Origin: an uncultured cyanobacterium
Lineage (GTDB): Bacteria; Cyanobacteriota; Cyanobacteriia; PCC-6307; Cyanobiaceae
Direction of reading: 5' to 3'
Assembly: GCA_903917565.1 (NCBI GenBank)
Contig: CAIXBB010000040.1
Location: 1-64,000, forward strand
DNA length: 64,000 bases
Shown: positions 1 through 7,659 of the stretch, one piece after another
Layout: the number at the start of each line of letters is the position of its first letter
Position numbering within the stretch: position 1 is the first letter of the stretch
Notes under the pieces: model-generated
What the model was told of the DNA's origin: nothing
The model's database searches: none
The model's input: only the letters and a program-made list of their open reading frames with translations
Position numbers and translations under genes: made by a program

Positions 1-1796
1 GCTGTTGGTGTACCCAAAGTAGTGTTGTTTACCCCACCTGCTTCAGTCACGGTACCGTCGGTCGTGCCGCCGATCACTGCCGCATCGTTGGTGCCTTTGA
101 TGGTGATGGTGACGGTCTGATTGACGTAGGCACCGAAGTCGTCGGTGACGCGGACGGTGTAGGTCTGGGTGACGCTGGCGCCTTCTTTGAGGGCCTGGGT
201 GGCAGCGAGGGAGTTGTTCAGCGTGTAGGTCCAGACGCCGGAGGCGGCATTGACCCCGAGGCTGCCGTAGGTGGTGGAGGGCGTGCCCTGGATGCTCCAG
301 GTCCGTGTCGCAGCGGTATCGACGTCGCTGGCGCTGAGCGTGCCGCTGATGGTGGAGATGCCAGGGACGACGGTGCCGTTATCGAGATTGCCGGCCTCGA
401 TGACGGTGCCGGCGCGTGCGGCGGCGGCATTGGTGATCACCGGCACGTCATTGGTGCCTTTGATGGTGATGGTCAGGGTCGAGGAACTGGATGCGCCATT
501 GTTGTCCTGCATGGTGTATGCGAAGACATCGGTGACGATGGAGTTCTGGGCCAAGGCATTGGTGTCAGGGTCGGCGTTATTGAGCGTGTAGGTCCAAACG
601 CCGTTGGCTCCGATGATCACCGAGCCGTAGTTGCCGGTGAAGGTGCCGGTGGTGGTGACCGTCTTGGTGTCAGTGAGATCCAGGTCGGTGTCGTTAGAGA
701 GCAGGTTGCCGGTTGCACTCGAATCGCCTGGGAAAGCGGTGTTGACAGGCTTCACTCCCGCTTCCGTTACCAGATCGGTACCGTTGACATCGGCATTAGC
801 GATCGGCCCGTCGTTAACGCCGTTAATGGTGATGACCACCTGCTGCGAGTCTGACAAGGGCGGCTGAGAGGTGGCGCCGTTGTCCATCACTTTGATGGTG
901 TAGGTGAGGGCGACGGATTCACCCGCAGCCAGCCAGTCGAAGCTGTTGCTGGTGCCGAAGGGATTGATGACTCCTGGATCGTTCTGATTGAAGTTCCATT
1001 TCAGAGTGCTGCCCAGGAAGGGATCGGCGGCGAGGGCGATGGGATTGCGGTTTCCGTAGCTATCGCGGATGTCCAGCATCGCCAGAAGTGAAGCATTGCT
1101 CAGGGGCGTGGGGATCGCCACGGTTCCCACTCTCTGAGTCCAGACAGGGGTAACGGCATCCACCGCGGCCCGCACCACATCCAGGGTGTTCAGGTCGACG
1201 ACATTGAATTGGCCGGAGGCTGCGAGGCTGTCTTCCGTGCCACCAGAAACCGTGACCTGAGCATTGGACCAGACAGGGGTTAAAGGGTCGAAGTTGATGC
1301 TGCCCCGGGTGGTGTCGTTGCGAATGTCCGGCGCAAAGTTGGCGGGGGGAAGGGAGCCGTTGGCCTTGGGACTGAGGATCTGGTTAGTGACTGGATTCGC
1401 CCTGATGGCATTTGTCAACTGCAATTCAATCTCGGCCAGTGTGGGCGGAGTGGTGCCCGTGCCGGCGAAGGAACTCAGGGGGATGATCCCGCAGAAATAG
1501 GAGGGATTGCTTGCTGTGTTGTAATTAACCGTGTCGCTGAAGTACACCAGCCCGCCATCGCGAGTGCTGTAAATGAAGTTGTAGCCTCCACCTGGGGGCA
1601 CATCCACAAGGCTGACGGCTAACGGAGAGACATACACTTTCACCTGGCTAGTGGTGAAACCGGCGCCTTTTTGAATGAAGCCCGATGCCAGGATTTTGTC
1701 TTCACTGGCGGAGAAGTCCGGAGTGCTTACAATTGTGGCCGTGTCGGGAAGATTGGTGGCCAGTCCGCACATCCTCAGCCCTCCGTTGAACGCCAT
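1..1796 (-). CDS. VCBS-repeat part of a giant adhesin, cut by the left edge of the window
   Basis: On the minus strand one frame stays open from about 1796 to base 1, so the 3' end lies outside the window. Its last 300 or so residues contain cadherin/VCBS-like repeats. Repeated elements such as GVWTYTLNN, TITIKGTND and TEAG recur about every 100-120 residues. Such repeats form stalks of very large secreted or surface adhesins. The first ATG in this frame (1796) has no ribosome binding site and lies inside the end of the upstream RTX frame, which is one base out of register. I therefore read this as the continuation of the RTX gene after a frameshift near 1765-1775, not as an independent gene. 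The exact total size cannot be known from the window. Confidence 0.75.
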   Translation of the reverse strand, partial: MAFNGGLRMCGLATNLPDTATIVSTPDFSASEDKILASGFIQKGAGFTTSQVKVYVSPLAVSLVDVPPGGGYNFIYSTRDGGLVYFSDTVNYNTASNPSYFCGIIPLSSFAGTGTTPPTLAEIELQLTNAIRANPVTNQILSPKANGSLPPANFAPDIRNDTTRGSINFDPLTPVWSNAQVTVSGGTEDSLAASGQFNVVDLNTLDVVRAAVDAVTPVWTQRVGTVAIPTPLSNASLLAMLDIRDSYGNRNPIALAADPFLGSTLKWNFNQNDPGVINPFGTSNSFDWLAAGESVALTYTIKVMDNGATSQPPLSDSQQVVITINGVNDGPIANADVNGTDLVTEAGVKPVNTAFPGDSSATGNLLSNDTDLDLTDTKTVTTTGTFTGNYGSVIIGANGVWTYTLNNADPDTNALAQNSIVTDVFAYTMQDNNGASSSSTLTITIKGTNDVPVITNAAAARAGTVIEAGNLDNGTVVPGISTISGTLSASDVDTAATRTWSIQGTPSTTYGSLGVNAASGVWTYTLNNSLAATQALKEGASVTQTYTVRVTDDFGAYVNQTVTITIKGTNDAAVIGGTTDGTVTEAGGVNNTTLGTPT

Positions 1797-4053
1797 TGAT
1801 GGTGAACTGGGTTCTGCCGAACACCGTCACATCGTTGTCAGCCTCGGCAACGGTGAAGGGTTTGATGCTGCCGCCCCAGACCGTCAGCTTGATCCGGGTG
1901 ATCTTCAGTTCCTTGAGCGACTTGAATTCCCCAGGCTGGCAGATGCCATCTCCCAGTTTCCCAGGAAGGTTCTGGTCTACCCAGACGCCAAACTTCTCAA
2001 AATAAATATCATTTGCATCGAGAAATCCATCTTTCCTGCCGAACTCATCGCGGTCGAAGTAGCGTCTCAGGGCGTCAAGGTCTGTCTTGGCATCTTCGTC
2101 GTAGCAGGTGAAGGCAAGCTCACTGGTTTTATTGATGATTCCGTTTGTGTCTTTGTCGAAGGCCAGAAAGCCATCGCCGTTGGCCACCCAGGCGGTGATT
2201 TCTGTTGATTGATCGTACTTCTCATCGTCATCTCTGGAGAAGTTGAATTTTGCTTTGGTGAGATTTCGGCCAACATAGGTGATCGTTCCATCACCATTCA
2301 TGTCCATCGCCACCGGTGCATTGCTCAACAGCGTGGGCTTCGGCTGGGTGATCAGGATCGTGTCGGCGCCGCTGCCGCCATTGATGGTGTCGCTGCCACC
2401 GCCGCCCGAGATCGTGTCGTTGCCGCCGCCGCCGCTGAGAATATCGTTTCCCAGGCTGCCGATCAGATAATTGCTTCCGCCATCACCAGTTAAATTTGTG
2501 CCGGATACTCTGCTGTTGGGGTCCAGGGAGATTCTTTCGATCCCTTGTTGGATGGTGCTGTTATACCCAAAGCTGGAACTGGCAGTGCCGACGGGCATAT
2601 AGAAGAGAATGTCGTCGCCACCACTGTCCCTGATGACAGGTGCATTGTTCTGGGTCAGCTGATACTCGTCATTGCCGCTACCGCCTTCCAACGTGTCGAC
2701 ACCGGTGGTGTTGTTCGCGTTAACGGGGGACTGGCGTAGCAGGTTGTTGCCATTACCAGCGCGCAACCAGTCGGCATTGCTGCTGCCCACCAGCGTGTCG
2801 TTACCAGCGCCTGTAATCACCCCCTCAATGTTGATGAAGGTGTCGGTGCCGATGCCCACGTCGATGACCCTGCCGCCGACGGAGGGATTGTTATTAAGGA
2901 AATTGATGGCGCCTGTGGCATCGGAGAGATCAAGAATGTCAAGAGTGCCGGCACCACCATCGATGGAGTCGTTACCGCCTCCACCGCGCAAGGTGTCGTT
3001 GCCGGCGCCGCCGAGCAGGGTGTCGTTGCCAGCGCCGCCGGCCAGCAGATCAGCCCCGATGGAGCCGGTGATGCTGTCGTCGCCGCTGCCGCTGATCACC
3101 CCTTCGATGAAGGTGTAGGTGTCGATGTCGATGCCCACCCCGCTGACCGTTCCGGGGGTGGAGCTGTTGTTTCTCAGCGTGAAGGTGAGACGGTCTGTGG
3201 CATCGGAGAGATCAAGGATGTCGAAGCCGGCGCCGCCATCGATGGAGTCGTTACCGGCCCCACCGCGCAGGGTGTCGTTACCGTCCCCACCGCGCAGGGT
3301 GTCGTTGCCGCCGAGGCCGCTGATCGAGTCATTGCCGGTGCTGCCGGTGAGGCTGTCGTTTTCAGCGTTGAAGCCGGTGATGGTACCGGACCCCGTGAGA
3401 GTGGCCGCCTCCGCCAGGTAGGTCTGGCCGTTGAGCACCAGCTCGAACTGGTCGTCGTCGTAATCGCCGGGAGCGGCGGGGGTGCCCAGCACCAGATCCT
3501 TGAAGCGGGCCCCCTTATCGCCGGGGGTGTCGGTGGGGGTGAACACCTGGTCGAGGCGATGGCCGTACTCCTCGATCAGCACCGCCATCACCTCGGCGTT
3601 GGTGGCGGTGGCCAGCCATTGCCGATTCAGCAGGATCACATTGCTTTCCGCCACGTAGGCGCCGCGCTGGGCGGGCAGCACAGCCGCTTCCACCAGCTCG
3701 ATGGCGGGGATGGCCCACTGGCCCCGGGGCGCTTCGCGGTTCTGCCAGGTGCGCAGCACCGCCAGCCCCTCCCCACCGCTGGTGTCCACCCCGAGGGCCT
3801 GCTGCAGCGCCAGCGCCAGGGCACCGCTGCCGGCCGCGAAAAACAGGCTCTGCTCCACCTGCCGCAGGATCAGCGCCAGTCGCTGGGTGGCGGGGTAGAC
3901 AGCGGCTGCGTTCTCCGAGGCGAGGCCCGCCAGGGGCTGGTGGGCGAAGCGGTGAGCATTTTGTCGAGTTGTCTTCTGGCGACCGAGGAGGGAACCGTAG
4001 GAAAACTCGGAAAAATGCTTGGCCAAGACTGTAGCAACAGATAGGGCTTTCAC
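1702..4053 (-). CDS. RTX/hemolysin-type calcium-binding exoprotein, N-terminal part
   Basis: This 783-residue frame starts with GTG at 4053. Residues 1-215 form a domain with EEYGHRLD at 161-168, which resembles the HExxH region of zincin peptidases but has Glu instead of the first His, so it is probably inactive. From about 238 come several blocks of glycine/aspartate nonapeptides (GGxGND type) that bind calcium in RTX proteins exported by type I systems. Residues 590-740 hold EF-hand-like loops (DMNGDGTI, DKDTNGII), the module commonly found after RTX blocks in large adhesins. The last 20 residues look like out-of-frame sequence. The sensible protein continues in the next frame (VCBS part). 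No good Shine-Dalgarno is seen. No type I secretion ATPase gene is adjacent, although a TolC lies 30 kb away. Confidence 0.8.
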   Translation of the reverse strand: MKALSVATVLAKHFSEFSYGSLLGRQKTTRQNAHRFAHQPLAGLASENAAAVYPATQRLALILRQVEQSLFFAAGSGALALALQQALGVDTSGGEGLAVLRTWQNREAPRGQWAIPAIELVEAAVLPAQRGAYVAESNVILLNRQWLATATNAEVMAVLIEEYGHRLDQVFTPTDTPGDKGARFKDLVLGTPAAPGDYDDDQFELVLNGQTYLAEAATLTGSGTITGFNAENDSLTGSTGNDSISGLGGNDTLRGGDGNDTLRGGAGNDSIDGGAGFDILDLSDATDRLTFTLRNNSSTPGTVSGVGIDIDTYTFIEGVISGSGDDSITGSIGADLLAGGAGNDTLLGGAGNDTLRGGGGNDSIDGGAGTLDILDLSDATGAINFLNNNPSVGGRVIDVGIGTDTFINIEGVITGAGNDTLVGSSNADWLRAGNGNNLLRQSPVNANNTTGVDTLEGGSGNDEYQLTQNNAPVIRDSGGDDILFYMPVGTASSSFGYNSTIQQGIERISLDPNSRVSGTNLTGDGGSNYLIGSLGNDILSGGGGNDTISGGGGSDTINGGSGADTILITQPKPTLLSNAPVAMDMNGDGTITYVGRNLTKAKFNFSRDDDEKYDQSTEITAWVANGDGFLAFDKDTNGIINKTSELAFTCYDEDAKTDLDALRRYFDRDEFGRKDGFLDANDIYFEKFGVWVDQNLPGKLGDGICQPGEFKSLKELKITRIKLTVWGGSIKPFTVAEADNDVTVFGRTQFTINGVQRRAEDVRTGHQSSRHGHNCKHSGLLRQ

Positions 4054-4087
4054 CTTAGACTAAGGATTGACAGTTTGACAAAACTGT
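4053..4087. promoter_or_regulatory. Two inverted repeats at the RTX gene start
   Basis: A perfect 13-nt palindrome, CCTTAG-A-CTAAGG (4053-4065), overlaps the GTG start of the RTX gene. Eight bases on is a second one, ACAGTTT-GACA-AAACTGT (4070-4087). Two TTGACA hexamers (4067-4072 and 4075-4080) read in the plus direction lie across it. The arrangement suits repressor binding or an mRNA hairpin that blocks the start. Function is inference. Confidence 0.4.
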
Positions 4088-4389
4088 AATTTCCCACTTC
4101 AGCCTGAGCAGTCAATTGCTCAACTCAATTTTTACTTTTGGTATCACCTGAATCAAGCTGTTTCTGTAGCCTGCGCTACGGAACGGCATATTGCTTCGAA
4201 GGTTCTGCTGCTGAAGCCTTGGGAATGGGGCTCGGGGTGAATGGAGTCGCTCAGTATTCAATGCTGCGAAGCCGGGCTGATTCCATGGCGATAAAATGAA
4301 AGGTACCGCAGTAAAAAGCTGCACGATTCACGGCGGGTTCCTTTTCCGCCGCCCTAACCTTCAGCAGTTGCTGGGCTAATACCCCGCTG
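4054..4389. other. AT-richer divergent intergenic region between RTX and TpsB genes
   Basis: No convincing gene is seen in these 336 bases. Base composition is clearly less GC-rich than the neighbouring genes. Besides the two palindromes next to the RTX start, there is a small hairpin GTAGC-CTGC-GCTAC (4166-4179), extendable by two pairs including a wobble. The region must carry the promoters for both divergent genes, but no clear -35/-10 pair could be fixed. A 70-codon minus-strand frame at 4112-4324 has no recognisable features and is not called. Confidence 0.5.
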
Positions 4390-6107
4390 ATGTTTCTGCT
4401 TCTGGCCCAGCTCGTTGCTCCACCCCTTCAGCTCGGGCCCGTTCGACTGCCGTCCACCGCACCCCAGGGGCCACTGCGTGACCAGCAGCCTGCCCCCGTG
4501 ATTACACCGGGCGGTGAGGCCGTTCCTCCCCCTGCGAAAGAGCCCACCCCCCCCCCGGGGCGCCGGGCCCGTCGCCCACTGGGCCCCAGCTGATCCCCGC
4601 GATTCGGGGTGCTACGCCGTACTCCCCAGCGGAGCTTCAACGGCTGCTCGGCCCCTGCAGCGCAATTGCCGTCCAGGCCGAGCGGTTGCGAGCCTGTGCC
4701 CTGGCCCTGTCCGCCAGGCTGGTGGCCGACGGTTACATCAACACCCGCGTCTACGACCAACCCACCCCGGCACCCGGCTTTCTGGAGGTGGTCGAGGGGC
4801 GGTTGGTGGAGCTGAGGGTGCAGGGAAGCGATGCCGGCCTCAATGCCCGGGTGCTGCGCTGGTTGAGTCCCCTTCGCGGCCAGGTGCTCCACCTCCCCAG
4901 CCTGGAGGCGAGACTGCAACGGGTGCAGCGGCGGCCGGAGGTCGCCCAGGTGCGCGGCAACCTCTCGCGCCTGGGCAGCGACCCAGCCAAAGGGGTGTTC
5001 ACCGTCTCGGTCAGCCCAGCCAGCGTCCACCAGCCCTGGCGGGGCGATTTTTCCTTGCGCAATGAAGGCTCCAACGGCTCCGGTGAGGCCCGCTTCGTGG
5101 CGGGCCTGGTCAAGGAGGACCTGGTCCGCCCGGGCGACACGCTGTTGCTGTACAGCGAACTGGGCACCGACACCTCGCCGACGTTCGGCTCCCTGGTCAG
5201 CTCGATCAGCTACACCCTGCCTTTGAGCGAGGCGTTCAGTTTCACCGGTGCCTTCGGCTACAGCCGCCGCAATCTGATCGAACTGACTGAGCCGGCCAAT
5301 GGGTTCTCCAGTTCCCAGTACCAGGGGCTGGGCCAACTGGACTGGATGCTGCACGACAGTCTGGATTCCAGCCTGAGCCTGTTCGCCGGCCTCAGCAGCA
5401 ACCGCAGCAACGTCTATCTCAACGATCAGGCCCTGCAGCCCGAGTTCTTCTCCGCCTCGATTCGTTCGCCGCAGTCGGGCTATCTGCGCCTGGGCTTGGC
5501 GGGCAATGGCTTCAGCGGCAACGTGGGTTGGTCGGGGACCGCTTTTCTGCTCCAGGGGATCGGGGCGATGACGCCATCAGAGCAGCGGCAGGAGCTGGCC
5601 TTGGACGGCATCATCCCAGGCCAGGCCAATGCCCTGGCAGGGCTCGTATCCGCCGCCTGGCTCGTCGCCCCCCGGTGGCAGGTGAACCTGCGGGCCGGGG
5701 GTCAGGTGGCTTTCAATCGCCTCACCTCGCCGATGCAGTTCACGCTGGGCTCCGATGCCGGCATCCGCGGCCTGCCCGGCCAGCTCGTGAGTGGCGACAG
5801 CGGCTGGCTGGCCACCGGCGAAGTGGTGTGGACCGCCTGGCAGAAGGGAAAACAGGCCCTGCAACTGGTGCCCTTCATCGGCGCCGGTGGCGTCCGCACC
5901 TTTCAGGGTGCCACCTTGAGCCAGGGTGCCACCTTCTTGAGCGACACTGTCGGTGCCGGAGGTGTTCTGGCCCGCTGGCTCCAGGGGGAGCACTGGACGA
6001 TGGAACTGGGTTGGGTCCATCAGTTTCTGACCAACGACAACGTTGGCAGCTGGCAGAACTGGGAGCTGGCCAGGGGTCTGTACGCCAAGCTGGGTTATCG
6101 GTTCTGA
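4390..6107 (+). CDS. TpsB-family (FhaC/ShlB-like) outer-membrane exoprotein transporter, frame broken at a C10 tract
   Basis: The product is the outer-membrane partner of a two-partner secretion system: a periplasmic POTRA region and a 16-strand beta barrel that passes TpsA proteins to the cell surface. The barrel frame (positions congruent with 4686) shows the POTRA end (DGYINTRVY, VVEGRLVEL), the strand-loop motif SDAGIRGLP expected of FhaC-type proteins, and a C-terminal GYRF ending in Phe, the usual barrel signal. In that frame the only start is TTG 4686, which would cut the POTRA in half, and a stop lies at 4515. The frame starting with ATG 4390 encodes a short hydrophobic leader and a Pro-rich segment, then runs into ten C bases at 4547-4556. 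Adding one C joins both frames into 572 residues. The gene is thus off as sequenced: phase-variable, decayed or mis-assembled. Likely substrate: the TPS-CHAT protein encoded nearby. Confidence 0.8.
4547..4556 (+). repeat. C10 homopolymer tract inside tpsB
   Basis: Ten consecutive C bases sit exactly where the signal-peptide frame and the barrel frame of the TpsB gene part company. Tract lengths of 11 or 8 would restore one continuous frame. Such tracts are classic slipped-strand mispairing sites, and also a known source of sequencing error. Confidence 0.85.
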
Positions 6108-6185
6108 TGGCACTCACCAAAAGCGGAATAATTCTCACGGAAGGTCCTAAAATAACGAGTTAAGTTCTTTCGCTGGGTTGACCCT

Positions 6186-6836
6186 GTGTCTCTGACTGCA
6201 CCTGCAAGGTTCTGCGGGCTTCTGGCGCTGGGGGTGCTGCTGCTCAGCGAGTCAGCCGCCTGGGCTGATCCCGCCAGCCGTTCGGTCTTCCCGAGTCGCA
6301 GGGTCGGCGGGGGGACCCGCGGGGATTGCAGTTCCCGCATGCTGGCCCACCTGGTGCCCTCCAACGGCGAGTTTTCGCCTGCCTCCGATGGGCTGATCGG
6401 TCTGGTGGAGGGGCAGGCGGCCAGCCCTCGCCCCCTGGCGGTGTCGTTCAAGCCCCTGCGCTCCTGGCAGGCGGGCACCACCGACAGCGGTGCCACGATC
6501 AAGGAGCTTCAATTGAGTGCCCAGGGGCCTTCGGTCCGCCTGCTGCGCATCGGCCCGGTCAAGGAGCCCATGGTCTGGGAATCCGCCTATCTGTGCGGTG
6601 ATGCCACGTCCACCAGCAGCAGTGATCCCCTGGCCTACATCCAGACCATCTCTCCGCCGGCCCTCAGTCTGCTCAAGCCTGCTGGGGTTTCGAAGGGCGG
6701 TGCCGATCGCCTGGCCCTTCAGAAGCTGGCTTCTGCCTGCGGGGCCCAGGTGAGTCGTGAGCAGGTGATCGCGGCCTTCGGTCTGCAGGAGATGGCGGCC
6801 GCCCTCACCCCCACCCTGCCGGTGATCTGTCAGTGA
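6186..6836 (+). CDS. Secreted DUF928-like protein
   Basis: A 216-residue protein with a signal peptide (hydrophobic stretch at about 9-22, cleavage after SAAWA). It contains the RVGGGTRGDC signature (39-48) that I associate with the cyanobacterial family DUF928. The start is GTG 6186, 78 nt after the TpsB stop and on the same strand. Several cysteines in the mature part (48, about 137, 185, 215) could form disulfides in the periplasm. From memory, DUF928 genes often lie beside CHAT-domain and TpsB genes in cyanobacteria, as here, which suggests a role in assembly or control of the secreted CHAT protein. That role is inference and the molecular function is unknown. Confidence 0.65.
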   Translation: MSLTAPARFCGLLALGVLLLSESAAWADPASRSVFPSRRVGGGTRGDCSSRMLAHLVPSNGEFSPASDGLIGLVEGQAASPRPLAVSFKPLRSWQAGTTDSGATIKELQLSAQGPSVRLLRIGPVKEPMVWESAYLCGDATSTSSSDPLAYIQTISPPALSLLKPAGVSKGGADRLALQKLASACGAQVSREQVIAAFGLQEMAAALTPTLPVICQ

Positions 6837-6879
6837 GTGGGTCCGGGCCTTCGCCAGGGGGCCAGGACTTGCCGCTCCC

Positions 6880-7659
6880 CTACCAGGGGCTGCCGATGAG
6901 TTGCACGGCTGCCCAGAAATAGGGATGGCTGAAGCCACCGGCGTAGCGCCGCTGCTGAGCGGCGGTCAGGCCGTCCATCAGCGTACTGCCGCCTGACCCA
7001 ACCACTTTGTCGCCCTGAAGATGCACTTCTCCTGAGAGGAACGCTTTCTGGGTCATCTGGATCGCTTCGGCCTTGGGAATGCCCTGATCAAGATAGCGGT
7101 AGAACTGCACGAAGAAGCTGGAGGTGGCGAGATCGTCCACGTACCATTTGGTGCCAATGGCGCTCTTCGCCCCCAGCTGGATGGCCATGCCGGCGAAGCC
7201 GAGCTCAAGATCACTGCCGCTCACTGCACTGCGGCAGGCGCTGAGACTGACCAGGTCGAGGCCTTGGTCCCCGCTGCGCTGGCGCAGCTGGCCGAGTTCC
7301 TTGAGCCCAACACTGTTGGAAGAGGTGTAGATCAAGGCATCAGCTTCCTTGCCGGGTTTCAGTTCCGCATGGCTGGCGATATGGATTCGCTTCACGGCAG
7401 GGTCGGCAAGCACCTTCAGCAGGCTGTTGGCGTTGAACGCCTGATTCAGCAAAACAGTGCCACCGTCCTCGCGGGCGATCGTGGTGAGTTCCTGCGCCAC
7501 CATCGGCAGGGGGGCCAGGCCATTGGCGAATTCCGTGGCCCCGGCTCTGATCAGGGATTCCTTCCCATAGATCGGTGCTTTCTCACGGCTGGTGAGCGAT
7601 GTGAGGGCCAGGGAGGGAGTGATCGTGACGGCGTACCGCTCACCCAGCCAGATAGCCAC
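6880..7659 (-). CDS. CHAT (caspase-like) peptidase domain, C-terminal part of the split TPS-CHAT protein
   Basis: This 259-residue frame carries most of a CHAT domain, a clan CD cysteine peptidase related to caspases. The catalytic His is in IHIASHAEL and the catalytic Cys in LSLSACRSA, at the spacing expected of the family. The start of the domain (strand LIDVPYASLPL) is encoded in the preceding frame, which stops 20 bases inside this one. Skipping one base at the GGG-TGA junction (about 7644-7650) joins YLAG to ERYAV, the normal continuation in CHAT proteins. The GTG at 7659 has no ribosome site and lies inside the upstream frame, so independent expression is unlikely. The catalytic dyad is intact, so a joined product should be active. 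Confidence 0.8.
   Translation of the reverse strand: MAIWLGERYAVTITPSLALTSLTSREKAPIYGKESLIRAGATEFANGLAPLPMVAQELTTIAREDGGTVLLNQAFNANSLLKVLADPAVKRIHIASHAELKPGKEADALIYTSSNSVGLKELGQLRQRSGDQGLDLVSLSACRSAVSGSDLELGFAGMAIQLGAKSAIGTKWYVDDLATSSFFVQFYRYLDQGIPKAEAIQMTQKAFLSGEVHLQGDKVVGSGGSTLMDGLTAAQQRRYAGGFSHPYFWAAVQLIGSPW

Noticed and set aside
2345-3370. The regular repeats as a CRISPR array or DNA satellite
   Set aside because: The repeats are imperfect, in frame and encode glycine/aspartate RTX nonapeptides; there are no spacers of constant length.
4112-4324. A 70-codon minus-strand frame in the RTX/TpsB gap
   Set aside because: No ribosome site, family or neighbour support; left as intergenic.
6877-6889. 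Hairpin CCCCT-ACC-AGGGG between DUF928 and CHAT genes as a terminator
   Set aside because: A short 5-bp stem without a T run on either side, and it includes the CHAT stop codon.
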